NCBI GenBank assembly: GCA_900756495.1
Contig: CAAEKI010000107.1
Location: 1 to 13,775, forward strand
Direction: 5' to 3'
DNA: 13,775 bases
From: an uncultured Oscillospiraceae bacterium
GTDB lineage: Bacteria > Bacillota > Clostridia > Oscillospirales > Oscillospiraceae
This document shows positions 6,372 to 12,170 of the stretch, one piece after another. Position numbers and translations under genes: made by a program. The notes below the pieces were generated by a model. The model did no database searches. It was given only the letters and a program-made list of their open reading frames with translations, and was not told the origin of the DNA. Every line of letters begins with the position of its first letter. The stretch's first letter is position 1.

Positions 6372-8084
6372 TTACTCTTTGATGATGATATTATCGAATT
6401 GCCGCCCGAAAGCCAGCAGATCGTCCAGGTTGTCCCGCTCCGGCCCAGTGGCTGCTGCTGGGGCAGCTGTTGGGCCTGCAGCCGGCGGTGCTTTTCCCAC
6501 CTTTACAGCGCAACGCACCGGGGTGCCCGCCACAGCGGAGGCCGCAGACGCAGCCGCATCGGTGACGGCGCTCTTGTTAATCATGTTTCGGGTAAACTCC
6601 GTGTCCGTCCAGAGGGTAAGTATTCCGTCCTCCAGCCGCCCCTGCACCATGGCTGGATTGTTCAGAAAGGTATATTCCCCCATAGGTACCTTGCCCCGCA
6701 GCCCGGCCACCAGCTCCGGCCATATATCCCCTGCCGGGACGGACGGTGCCGCCGGCATGCTTTTTTCCTTTGCGGCCGCCGGCACAGGTACCCCGCCGAA
6801 TACCGGCGCCCCGGGCTCATCCGGAAAGGGCGGGCGCTCCTCCTCCCAGGGCGGACGGTCTGCACCAGCCTCCAGCGCTGCCGGCCGCTCCTTCACACTG
6901 GAGTCAACCGGGGAAAGCGGGTTTTGCGCACACAGCGTTCCGCCCGCCGCCAGGGCCTCCAGCCTGGAAAGCCGGGCATTGATCCCGGCGTGGCTGGCAT
7001 CCAGTGTAACATCGCACAGCCGGATGAGACAGAGCTCGACATCCGTGCGGCGGTTCACGCTGCGGGAGAGCTCGGCCGCCGTGCCCTGCAGCAGAGACAG
7101 CATCTGTACCAACCGCTGAGGCTTGAAATGCTCAGAGAGGCGGCGCATCGTGGCTTCATCGTAGCCGCCGGTAAGCAGGGCAGCGCCTCCCTGAGGCGCG
7201 GTCTTTCGGATCAGCAGATCCCTGGCCAGTGCGGCCAGCTCGCCCAGCAGGCTCCCCACGTCCTTCCCTGCGCCGTAAAGCCGGTCGAGCGTCTCCAGGG
7301 CCGCGGCGGTCTCCCCCGCCCCGATGTGCTCCATCAGCGCGGCGGTCTCCAGATTGCCCGCCAGCCCCAGAGAGGTCAGGATCTCCCGCTCCCCAATCTC
7401 TCCCTCCGCCGTAACGCACTGGTCCAGCAGGGAGAGGGCGTCGCGCAGACCGCCGTCGGCCAGCCGGGCCAGCAGGGCGGCTCCCTCGCCGGTCAGTTCC
7501 AGCCCCTCCTGTCCGGCCACATAGCTCAGCCGGGCGGCAATATCGCCGGGGAGAATGCGCTTGAAAGCGAACTGCTGACAGCGGGATTTGATGGTGGCCG
7601 GCACCTTGTGGAGCTCGGTGGTGGCCAGAATGAACATCAAATGGGCGGGCGGCTCCTCCAGAATTTTGAGCAGGGCGTTGAAAGCCGCCGTAGAGAGCAT
7701 GTGGACCTCATCCACGATGTACACGCGCTTGCGGACGGCGGCGGGAGTGTACACCGCCTCGTCCCGCAGGGCCCGGACCTGATCCACACCGTTGTTGGAG
7801 GCGGCGTCCAGCTCCAGCACGTCCAAAATGGATCCGTTCTCAATGCCCAGACAGGACGGACACTGATTACAGGGGTTGCCATCCACTGGATGCTCACAGT
7901 TGACCGCCCGGGCCAGGATTTTGGCACAGGTGGTCTTGCCTGTTCCCCGGGTCCCTGTAAAAAGATAGGCGTGAGACAGCCGCTGCGCCGCCACCTGTCG
8001 TTTAAGGGTATCGGTAATATGGGCCTGCCCCACCACGTCGTCAAAGGTGCGGGGCCGATATTTTCGGTAGAGGGCTTGGTACAA
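6372..8084 (-). CDS. dnaX: DNA polymerase III subunit gamma/tau
   Basis: The 570-residue clamp-loader ATPase of the replisome. The start is a TTG at 8084 giving MYQALYRKYRPRTFDDVVGQ, the canonical N-terminus; the RBS is GAGGTGAT, and the ATG seen at 8092 is out of frame. Visible motifs are Walker A GTRGTGKT (44-51), the four-Cys zinc module (C63, C72, C75, C78), Walker B DEVH (125-128), sensor 1 TTEL (155-158) and the arginine-finger SRC region (about 167-169). Domain III spans about 240-360. The Pro/Ala/Glu-rich linker and tau-like tail (about 370-570) is variable, as usual. It lies 40 nt downstream of the SRP RNA, and may be transcribed from the same promoter. I see no obvious slippery A-run for a short gamma product. 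Confidence 0.97.
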   Translation of the reverse strand: MYQALYRKYRPRTFDDVVGQAHITDTLKRQVAAQRLSHAYLFTGTRGTGKTTCAKILARAVNCEHPVDGNPCNQCPSCLGIENGSILDVLELDAASNNGVDQVRALRDEAVYTPAAVRKRVYIVDEVHMLSTAAFNALLKILEEPPAHLMFILATTELHKVPATIKSRCQQFAFKRILPGDIAARLSYVAGQEGLELTGEGAALLARLADGGLRDALSLLDQCVTAEGEIGEREILTSLGLAGNLETAALMEHIGAGETAAALETLDRLYGAGKDVGSLLGELAALARDLLIRKTAPQGGAALLTGGYDEATMRRLSEHFKPQRLVQMLSLLQGTAAELSRSVNRRTDVELCLIRLCDVTLDASHAGINARLSRLEALAAGGTLCAQNPLSPVDSSVKERPAALEAGADRPPWEEERPPFPDEPGAPVFGGVPVPAAAKEKSMPAAPSVPAGDIWPELVAGLRGKVPMGEYTFLNNPAMVQGRLEDGILTLWTDTEFTRNMINKSAVTDAAASAASAVAGTPVRCAVKVGKAPPAAGPTAAPAAATGPERDNLDDLLAFGRQFDNIIIKE

Positions 8085-8123
8085 CCCGCATCACCTCATA
8101 TCAACAAGTATCAGAAACACACT

Positions 8124-8418
8124 CGGCGCGTGGCAAGGCCGCACACCGGCCTTTGGAGCCCGCGCTATGTCCGTTACCCAGGCAGCCGGCTCAGGAGCGG
8201 TGCTCCCACGGCACACGAGACGGTCCGCTTAGTGCTGCTCGGTTCCCCGCCTGACACGGTTCACGGGGCCTCGTTGCGCGGGACCGATCCATCATCACTG
8301 CTTACCTGGGTCAGACGACACAGTACGAGTCCGGGGGCCGGGATTCATCCCTGCTGCAGCGGGTTGCAGGTACAGGGCACCGCTAACTCCCCGACTAGTG
8401 CGGCCTTGCCACGCGCCG
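8124..8418 (-). ncRNA. ffs: Signal recognition particle RNA, long Firmicutes type (4.5S/scRNA)
   Basis: Read on the minus strand, the ends form a perfect 21-bp helix (plus 8124-8144 with 8398-8418). The 5' Alu domain carries GGGGAGTTAGCGGTGCCCTG and GGGATGAATCCC, close to Bacillus scRNA. The S domain (plus 8225-8264) has GTGAACCGTGTCAGGC, a GGAA tetraloop, then GAGCAGCACTAAG, the Ffh-binding signature. Downstream GTGTGCCGTGGG and GCCTGGGTAACGG also match the long form. The RNA pairs with Ffh to target membrane and secreted proteins. Length (about 295 nt for the helix-to-helix core) is in the range of the long form; a short 5' leader from the promoter at 8442-8470 is expected. The position upstream of dnaX is the Bacillus arrangement. 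Confidence 0.95.
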
Positions 8419-8441
8419 AAGCGCAGCAAAGACTGTGGTAT

Positions 8442-8470
8442 ATTGTACTACACTCCGCCAAATTTATCAA
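8442..8470 (-). promoter_or_regulatory. Promoter of the SRP RNA
   Basis: On the minus strand TTGATA (plus 8470-8465) and TACAAT (plus 8447-8442) are 17 bp apart. Transcription should start near 8435, about 17 nt before the terminal helix. An A/T-rich stretch upstream (8471-8500) could act as an UP element. Confidence 0.75.
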
Positions 8471-8499
8471 TCACCTTTTTCCCTTTTTAGAAAAAAGAC

Positions 8500-8527
8500 T
8501 TTACAAGCTGTGAAAATGTGCTATAAT
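8500..8527 (+). promoter_or_regulatory. Promoter of tRNA-Ala
   Basis: TTTACA at 8500-8505 and TATAAT at 8522-8527 with a 16-bp spacer that ends in TGC, giving an extended -10. The start would be near 8534, about 25 nt before the tRNA. It is back-to-back with the SRP RNA promoter. Confidence 0.75.
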
Positions 8528-8558
8528 AGTTAAGCTGTTGTTTCAAATATCACTATAT

Positions 8559-8635
8559 GGGCCTGTAGCTCAGCTGGGAGAGCGCACGGTTCGCATCCGT
8601 GAGGTTCGAGGGTTCGATCCCCTTCAGGTCCACCA
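8559..8635 (+). tRNA. tRNA-Ala (anticodon CGC)
   Basis: A complete cloverleaf. The acceptor strands GGGCCTG and CAGGTCC contain the G3-U70 wobble that identifies alanine tRNAs. The D arm is GCTC...GAGC. The anticodon stem CACGG/CCGTG holds the loop TTCGCAT, so the anticodon is CGC, reading GCG codons. The T arm is CGAGG-GTTCGAT-CCCCT (last pair G-U). Discriminator A and CCA are encoded. CGC is an accessory alanine anticodon, in keeping with a GC-rich genome. Confidence 0.95.
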
Positions 8636-8645
8636 AAAGAGAGCC

Positions 8646-8694
8646 AGACGAACACTGCGCCGACGATTTATATGGTCGGCGCAGTGTTCGTTTT
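8646..8694 (+). terminator. Terminator of tRNA-Ala
   Basis: A perfect 16-bp stem (8649-8664 with 8675-8690; CGAACACTGCGCCGAC), extended by A8648-T8691, with a 10-nt loop, followed by TTTT. It lies 11 nt after the tRNA CCA. Confidence 0.92.
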
Positions 8695-8903
8695 GGTTTG
8701 TCCGCTATGTGCGGAGAAATAACAAAAGAGGCTGCTATGCAGAGTGTGATGGATTCAGTGCTGTTTTATTGTAGGACAGGGGATGTGAGAACACCCCTAT
8801 CCCCTTTTTTCCGCTACCCCCGCCCCCCTGGCAGGAGTATCAATACAAGGTACAGGGCCCACAGCTCACATCTAGCAGGTCAGGGCACCATGCAGGTCAT
8901 ATC
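8695..8903. other. Gene-poor stretch with one weak hairpin
   Basis: I see no convincing gene here: the frames that cross it lack recognisable protein patterns. A hairpin AGGGGAT (8778-8784) / ATCCCCT (8799-8805) followed by a run of T could be a terminator for rightward transcription, but its loop is loose and nothing is clearly upstream of it. Confidence 0.4.
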
Positions 8904-9116
8904 TCATACCCTCCCAGTGGATCCATGGGCGGCGTTGTCCCGCTCCATAGCTTCGTCGATAGCCCGGTTGATAAAGGCTGTGGTGCTCTCTCCCCGCCCC
9001 TCTGCGTGGGCTTGGACAGCGCTTCGCCGCTCCGGGGTCATTCTGACCTTGACCTCCACAAACTTCTCCATATACTTTTTATGTGCCCTTTTTTGAGCCT
9101 CTGTCTTTTCTCCCAT
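8904..9116 (-). CDS. Small ribbon-helix-helix (Arc-like) protein
   Basis: A 70-residue protein, probably a DNA-binding repressor or an antitoxin/plasmid-type regulator. A basic N-terminus (KTEAQKRAHKKYMEKF) leads into a beta strand FVEVKVRMT, then a helix-turn-helix pair PERRSAVQAHAEGRGESTTAFINRAIDEAMERD, the usual RHH layout. The ATG at 9116 is chosen because GGAAAGGGG lies just upstream and the predicted transcript starts near 9168; longer in-frame starts would precede the transcript. A 16-bp palindrome overlaps the promoter, suggesting autoregulation. No toxin-like partner gene is seen beside it. Such genes are common on clostridial integrative elements. Confidence 0.75.
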   Translation of the reverse strand: MGEKTEAQKRAHKKYMEKFVEVKVRMTPERRSAVQAHAEGRGESTTAFINRAIDEAMERDNAAHGSTGRV

Positions 9117-9131
9117 TTTGACCCCCTTTCC

Positions 9132-9159
9132 GGGGGTGCCGGAAATTTCGTGCACCCCC
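9132..9159 (-). promoter_or_regulatory. Hairpin in the leader of the RHH gene
   Basis: GGGGGTGC and GCACCCCC (plus 9132-9139 and 9152-9159) form an 8-bp stem, around an inner GAAATTTC palindrome (9142-9149). It sits directly before the Shine-Dalgarno of the RHH gene, within the predicted leader. It could be an operator or an RNA element; function is unknown. Confidence 0.4.
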
Positions 9160-9173
9160 TCCATCATGCCAGT

Positions 9174-9206
9174 ATTATACCGCAAAAACAATATATGACC
9201 ATATAT
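9174..9206 (-). promoter_or_regulatory. RHH-gene promoter and palindromic operator
   Basis: On the minus strand TATAAT lies at plus 9179-9174. The expected -35 position (about 9197-9202) has no good box and is covered by ATATATG-GT-CATATAT (plus 9191-9206), a 7-bp inverted repeat with a 2-bp spacer, a typical size for an RHH dimer-of-dimers site. Confidence 0.5.
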
Positions 9207-9286
9207 GCTATAATTTATACTGCCAAGAGGGAGAAGGCCACTGGGAAACCGCCGCAGTACCGGGGCCCACACCTCAGACGCGAACC

Positions 9287-9315
9287 TTAACAACCGAATA
9301 CCGGCACCGTATAAT
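9287..9315 (+). promoter_or_regulatory. Promoter of the small coiled-coil gene
   Basis: TTAACA (9287-9292), 17-bp spacer, TATAAT (9310-9315). The start would be near 9322, leaving a very short leader with GAGGTGA before the ATG at 9336. A second TATAAT with an extended TGC lies at 9209-9214. Confidence 0.7.
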
Positions 9316-9335
9316 GACAGCAAGAGGTGATACCG

Positions 9336-9605
9336 ATGCTAGATAAAGAACTGTTAGAAGCCATTCGCGGGGTCGTCCATGAAGAAGTGGTCGAGGCAGA
9401 ACAGCGGACTACAAAGAACACGGTATCCCTGATGGATGCCGAGTTTGCCAAGAAGTTCGACCTTCTGGCCGAAGGAATCCAGGACATCCAAGAGAAGCTG
9501 GTCCCCCGCTCCCGAGTGGATGAGCTGGAGGACGAAATGAAGTTCCTGAAATCCATAGTCCGCCAGATGAGCGAAGACTTGCAGAAGCTCAAAAAGGCCA
9601 ACTGA
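9336..9605 (+). CDS. Small acidic coiled-coil protein of unknown function
   Basis: An 89-residue, highly charged, entirely helical-looking protein starting MLDKELLEAIRGVVHEEV. The ATG at 9336 has GAGGTGA 5-6 nt upstream; a GTG at 9327 lies within that RBS. Residues about 45-89 (QDIQEKL, VDELEDEMKFLKSIVRQMSE, DLQKLKKAN) show heptad-like spacing of hydrophobics and probably form a coiled coil. There are no Cys, no membrane segment and no catalytic motif. Similar short proteins with an MxDKELLxAI start are, from memory, common as hypotheticals in clostridia. It has its own promoter and terminator and is therefore probably expressed alone. Role unknown. Confidence 0.75.
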   Translation: MLDKELLEAIRGVVHEEVVEAEQRTTKNTVSLMDAEFAKKFDLLAEGIQDIQEKLVPRSRVDELEDEMKFLKSIVRQMSEDLQKLKKAN

Positions 9606-9620
9606 ATAACTGATACATAG

Positions 9621-9656
9621 CAGACGGCGCCGGATATTCGGCGCCGTCTGTTTTAT
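9621..9656 (+). terminator. Terminator of the small coiled-coil gene
   Basis: A perfect 12-bp stem CAGACGGCGCCG / CGGCGCCGTCTG (9621-9632, 9639-9650), 6-nt loop, then TTTTA. It begins 15 nt after the stop codon. Confidence 0.92.
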
Positions 9657-9674
9657 GATGGAAAGGAGTGAGCG

Positions 9675-9820
9675 ATGAGCACGAATGAGCTGACTGAGAA
9701 ATCCGCACACTCCGGGAGCTGCAAGCCCTGATTGAGGACGCGCAGGCAGAGGCCGAGGACATTAAAGATGCTATCAAGGCCCACATGGGCGATTCTGAGG
9801 AGCTGCGGGCCCTTGACTGA
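9675..9820 (+). pseudogene. Frameshifted phage-type small protein
   Basis: GAAAGGAGTGAGCG precedes an ATG at 9675. The frame opens MSTNELTEK and then breaks. Restoring one A in the GAGAAATCC run (about 9699) gives IRTLRELQALIEDAQAEAEDIKDAIKAHMGDSEELRAL up to a TGA at 9818. That pattern resembles a small helical protein often found beside recombination genes in clostridial phages (from memory of the family). Its C-terminal half is missing and is replaced by the integrase tail that follows. The good RBS and one-base lesion suggest recent decay. Confidence 0.6.
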
Positions 9821-9823
9821 CGG

Positions 9824-9928
9824 GGAATCTACAAGGAAGATGCGACCAATGGACATGTTACGGAGGAAATGAAGTAAGCAAATGCAGAGCACATGGAAAC
9901 CTTCATCAAGAGCGTTTCAGAGCCGTAA
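9824..9928 (+). pseudogene. C-terminal remnant of a tyrosine recombinase (integrase)
   Basis: In one frame the sequence encodes GIYKEDATNGHVTEEMK, a TAA stop (9875-9877), then ANAEHMETFIKSVSEP and a terminal TAA. This resembles the final part of phage or ICE integrases, which ends in patterns like TYGHVTxEMKxxxAxRMExFIKSV. The catalytic Tyr position is now Asn (TNGHVT), and the internal stop could come from CAA to TAA. The rest of the gene is absent. Its position about 100 bp before the tRNA-Pro fragment fits an integrase that once ended next to its attachment site. The identification rests on a short stretch. Confidence 0.5.
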
Positions 9929-9996
9929 AGGGTCATACTCTTCCGCCTAAAATAAAATTTGCAACAAAGCATAAACAAAACGCGTATAAAACAGCA

Positions 9997-10033
9997 AAAA
10001 ATCCTTGTACTCATAACGAATACAAGGATTTTT
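9997..10033 (-). terminator. Hairpin downstream of the tRNA-Pro fragment
   Basis: A 13-bp perfect stem AAAAATCCTTGTA / TACAAGGATTTTT (9997-10009, 10021-10033) with an 11-nt loop. On the minus strand it directly follows the CCA of the tRNA-Pro fragment and ends in a T run, as a tRNA terminator does; with A and T tracts on both sides it could also act rightward. Confidence 0.7.
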
Positions 10034-10082
10034 GGTCCGAGTGACTGGATTCGAACCAGCGGCCTCTTGAACCCCATTCAAA
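10033..10082 (-). other. tRNA-Pro(GGG) 3' fragment, probable attachment site core
   Basis: On the minus strand the sequence runs from the anticodon arm (TTGAA-ish stem, loop ATGGGGT, anticodon GGG, G37, TTCAAG), through a short variable region (AGGCCGC), the T arm (CTGG-TTCGAAT-CCAG), the acceptor strand CACTCGG, discriminator A and encoded CCA. No D arm or 5' acceptor strand precedes it: the flank beyond 10082 is plain AT-rich DNA. It is therefore a partial tRNA. Such 3' halves are left at one end of elements that integrate in tRNA genes. The neighbouring integrase remnant and prophage genes support this reading. Confidence 0.72.
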
Positions 10083-10119
10083 TAAAAATCGTTTAATTTC
10101 AATAGTTTTACACGTTTTT

Positions 10120-10141
10120 TTAGTAATAGATTAGTAATAGA
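10120..10141. repeat. Tandem 11-bp direct repeat beside the att core
   Basis: TTAGTAATAGA occurs twice back to back (10120-10130, 10131-10141), 38 bp from the tRNA-Pro fragment. Short tandem repeats close to an att core are typical integrase arm-binding sites; that role is inferred from position only. Confidence 0.5.
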
Positions 10142-10177
10142 AGAAATTTATGTGATGGCCAAATGTCGCAATAGATA

Positions 10178-10747
10178 CTACACAGAAGAATGTTCCAGTG
10201 CCGGTGGCTTCTCTTTCAGCCTGTTCAGCACCGCATCAGTATCCCGCACCCACCGATCCACCTCTTCGCGCCGGAGCACCACTGGCATCCGGTCGTGGAT
10301 GCCGTCCATGGAGGCGTTCGCCTGCGTGGTGAGGATGACGCACCGCGGTTCCCCGGCAAAGTCGTTCCAGAGGCCAGCCAAGTAGAGCGCCTTATCCCCG
10401 CCCGGCAGATTGAACCGGTATTTCTGTTTTTTACCGCCCTCTCCCGGCCCCCACTCGAAAAAGCCGGTTGTTGGAAATACGCACCGCCTCTCATAGAGGC
10501 TCTTCCGAAACATGGGCCTATCCCCTGCCGTCTCGCTGCGGGCATTGATGATACTGCCGCTTTTACCCTGAAAACGCGGGTATCCCCAGACCATAGGCCG
10601 GGGCGCTAGCTCTCCGCCAAACTCAGCCAGTACCGGCACGAGATTGGTTGGGTAAATCTCTCCAGTTTTCACCCGGTCCTGCACCTGCCGGATAATTTGC
10701 AAAATCTCATCGCTGTCCCCAGGGTCCAGCTGATACCGTCCGCACAT
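10178..10747 (-). CDS. SOS response-associated peptidase (SRAP/YedK-HMCES family)
   Basis: A 189-residue protein of the family that forms a covalent thiazolidine crosslink with abasic sites in single-stranded DNA. The ATG at 10747 is required because Cys must be residue 2: MCGRYQLDP. Other active-site residues are in place: Asn68 in INARSET, Glu98 in GFFEW and His151 in GIHDRMPVVL. GAGGTGAT precedes the ATG and a TATAAT lies about 18 nt before that. Length is a little short of E. coli YedK but complete. It is divergent from the Y-family polymerase, sharing a 122-bp gap; pairing of the two points to a DNA-damage tolerance cargo on the prophage. Confidence 0.94.
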   Translation of the reverse strand: MCGRYQLDPGDSDEILQIIRQVQDRVKTGEIYPTNLVPVLAEFGGELAPRPMVWGYPRFQGKSGSIINARSETAGDRPMFRKSLYERRCVFPTTGFFEWGPGEGGKKQKYRFNLPGGDKALYLAGLWNDFAGEPRCVILTTQANASMDGIHDRMPVVLRREEVDRWVRDTDAVLNRLKEKPPALEHSSV

Positions 10748-10844
10748 AGCTATCACCTCGGCACTATTATACCACACCACCGCCACCAAATTACCAATAC
10801 TTACTCGTAGATATTTGAGCCAATACCACCATACAATATTGTTA

Positions 10845-10856
10845 GAACATTTGTTT
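10845..10856. promoter_or_regulatory. LexA-box-like site at the Y-family polymerase start
   Basis: GAACATTTGTTT (10845-10856) matches the Gram-positive SOS consensus GAAC-N4-GTTC at all but the last position. It lies 13 nt before the likely TTG start, where LexA would block transcription. A further palindrome, ACAATATTGT, is at 10833-10842. The polymerase promoter itself is unclear; TTTGAG (10814-10819), 17 bp, TATTGT (10837-10842) is one weak candidate. Confidence 0.5.
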
Positions 10857-10869
10857 GGTGGTGAGCAAC

Positions 10870-12117
10870 TTGGAACGGGTGATATTGCACTCGGACCTCA
10901 ATAATTTTTATGCCTCAGTAGAACAGCGGGACCGCCCGGAGCTCCGGGGCAAGCCCGTGGCCGTGTGCGGCGACCCCGAGCTGCGCCACGGCATCGTACT
11001 GGCGAAGAGCCAGGAGGCCAAAAAGCTCGGCGTCAAAACCGGCCAGGCCATCTGGGAAGCTCAACTGCGCTGTCCCGGCCTGCTCGTTGTGCCTCCCCAC
11101 TTCGAGCGCTACCTGGAGGTCTCCGGCGCCGTGCGGGACATCTACGTCAGCTACACGGACCAAGTGGAGCCATTTGGCCTGGACGAATGCTGGCTGGACG
11201 TGGGCGGCAGCGAGGGGCTCTTCGGGCCGGGGGAGGCCATCGCCAACGACATCCGGGGCCGCATTAAGCGTGAGGTCGGCGTCACCGCCTCCGTGGGGGT
11301 CTCCTTCAATAAGGTCTTCGCCAAGCTGGGCAGCGACTACAAGAAGCCCGACGCCACCACGGTCATCACGAGGGACAACTACCGCGATGTGGTGTGGACC
11401 CTGCCGGTCAGCGACTTGCTCTATGTGGGCCCGGCCACCACCAAGAAGCTGGCCCGGTTCGGCATCAAGACCATCGGCGATCTGGCCCGCACCGGCATAG
11501 AGCTCTTGCACACCACGCTGGGCAAGGTCGGCGTTTTGCTCTGGCAATTCGCCAACGGCCTCGACAGCTCCGGCGTCAGCCCTTACTATGCCATGCCTCC
11601 GGTTAAGACCATCGGCAACAGTACCACCGCCCCCCGGGACCTCGTGACCGACGATGACGTGAAAATCACCCTCTACGCCCTGAGTGAGTCGGTTGCCGCC
11701 CGCCTGCGGGAGCAGCGCAGCGTCTGCGGCACCGTGCAAATCGGTATCCGCGACACCGCCCTGCTGTGGTATGAGCGCCAACAGAAGCTCTACACCCCCA
11801 CCTGCAATTCGACCGTCATCGCCGATACGGCCTTTCGCCTCTTCAGCGAGAATCGACCGCCCCGACCGGTGCGCAGCCTGTCCGTGCGGGCCAGCGGCCT
11901 CGCCTTGGAAGACGAATCCCCCCAGCTCTCCTTCTTCCCCGAGGACGCCAAACTCCTGCGCAGAACCGACCTGGAACGCACAATGGACCATATCAGGGCT
12001 AAGTACGGTTATTCCAGTATTCGGCGCAGTATTCAGCTACTGCATCCTGAACTTGACCTGGATGCCAAGGGAGACCATATTATTCACCCAGTCGGTTTCC
12101 TTTCTACGCTTTCATAA
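10870..12117 (+). CDS. Y-family DNA polymerase, UvrX/DinB2-like
   Basis: A 415-residue translesion polymerase. The TTG at 10870 is preferred (GGTGGTGAG upstream, and homologs start M-[ED]-RVILHSD); in-frame TTG/GTG codons at 10855-10863 are alternatives without an RBS. Catalytic carboxylates are D9 in HSDLNNFYASVE and D105/E106 in FGLDECWLD. Further Y-family marks are GVKTGQAIWEA, GVSFNKVFAKLGSDYKKPD and the helix-hairpin-helix YVGPATTKKLARFGIKTIGDLA. The little-finger domain follows from about residue 230. A QLSFFPED motif near the C-terminus (about 356-363) resembles a sliding-clamp binding peptide. The ending HIIHPVGF is typical of phage and ICE-borne UvrX proteins in clostridia. It bypasses lesions at the cost of mutations, presumably under SOS control. 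Confidence 0.95.
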   Translation: MERVILHSDLNNFYASVEQRDRPELRGKPVAVCGDPELRHGIVLAKSQEAKKLGVKTGQAIWEAQLRCPGLLVVPPHFERYLEVSGAVRDIYVSYTDQVEPFGLDECWLDVGGSEGLFGPGEAIANDIRGRIKREVGVTASVGVSFNKVFAKLGSDYKKPDATTVITRDNYRDVVWTLPVSDLLYVGPATTKKLARFGIKTIGDLARTGIELLHTTLGKVGVLLWQFANGLDSSGVSPYYAMPPVKTIGNSTTAPRDLVTDDDVKITLYALSESVAARLREQRSVCGTVQIGIRDTALLWYERQQKLYTPTCNSTVIADTAFRLFSENRPPRPVRSLSVRASGLALEDESPQLSFFPEDAKLLRRTDLERTMDHIRAKYGYSSIRRSIQLLHPELDLDAKGDHIIHPVGFLSTLS

Positions 12118-12129
12118 TATTAAAAAAAT

Positions 12130-12170
12130 CGCCCGGAAGGTAGCACCACTCCTACCCTCCGGGCGGTCTT
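12130..12170. terminator. Bidirectional terminator between polymerase and lysis cassette
   Basis: Arms CGCCCGGAAGGTAG (12130-12143) and CTACCCTCCGGGCG (12152-12165) pair over 14 positions with one mismatch, 8-nt loop. Leftward transcripts get a strong seven-T tail (reverse of 12122-12128); rightward ones get GTCTTT. It serves two convergent units. Confidence 0.85.

Noticed and set aside
8124..8418. Long inverted repeat that could be taken for a mobile-element terminal repeat
   Set aside because: The 21-bp ends enclose all SRP RNA signatures (Alu domain, GGAA tetraloop, GAGCAGC), so they are the closing helix of that RNA.
6351..8513. A 720-codon open frame on the plus strand opposite dnaX
   Set aside because: It is a GC-rich shadow of dnaX and the SRP RNA: no recognisable protein pattern, no RBS, and it runs through the structured RNA gene.
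8599..9096. Plus-strand frame starting inside tRNA-Ala
   Set aside because: It begins in the tRNA, crosses a strong terminator and overlaps the RHH gene; the residues show no domain pattern.
10033..10082. A complete tRNA-Pro gene on the minus strand
   Set aside because: No D arm or 5' acceptor strand is found upstream; only the part from the anticodon arm onward is present.
10915..11991. A 358-codon minus-strand frame opposite the Y-family polymerase
   Set aside because: Shadow of a polymerase with all catalytic motifs intact; no RBS or family pattern.
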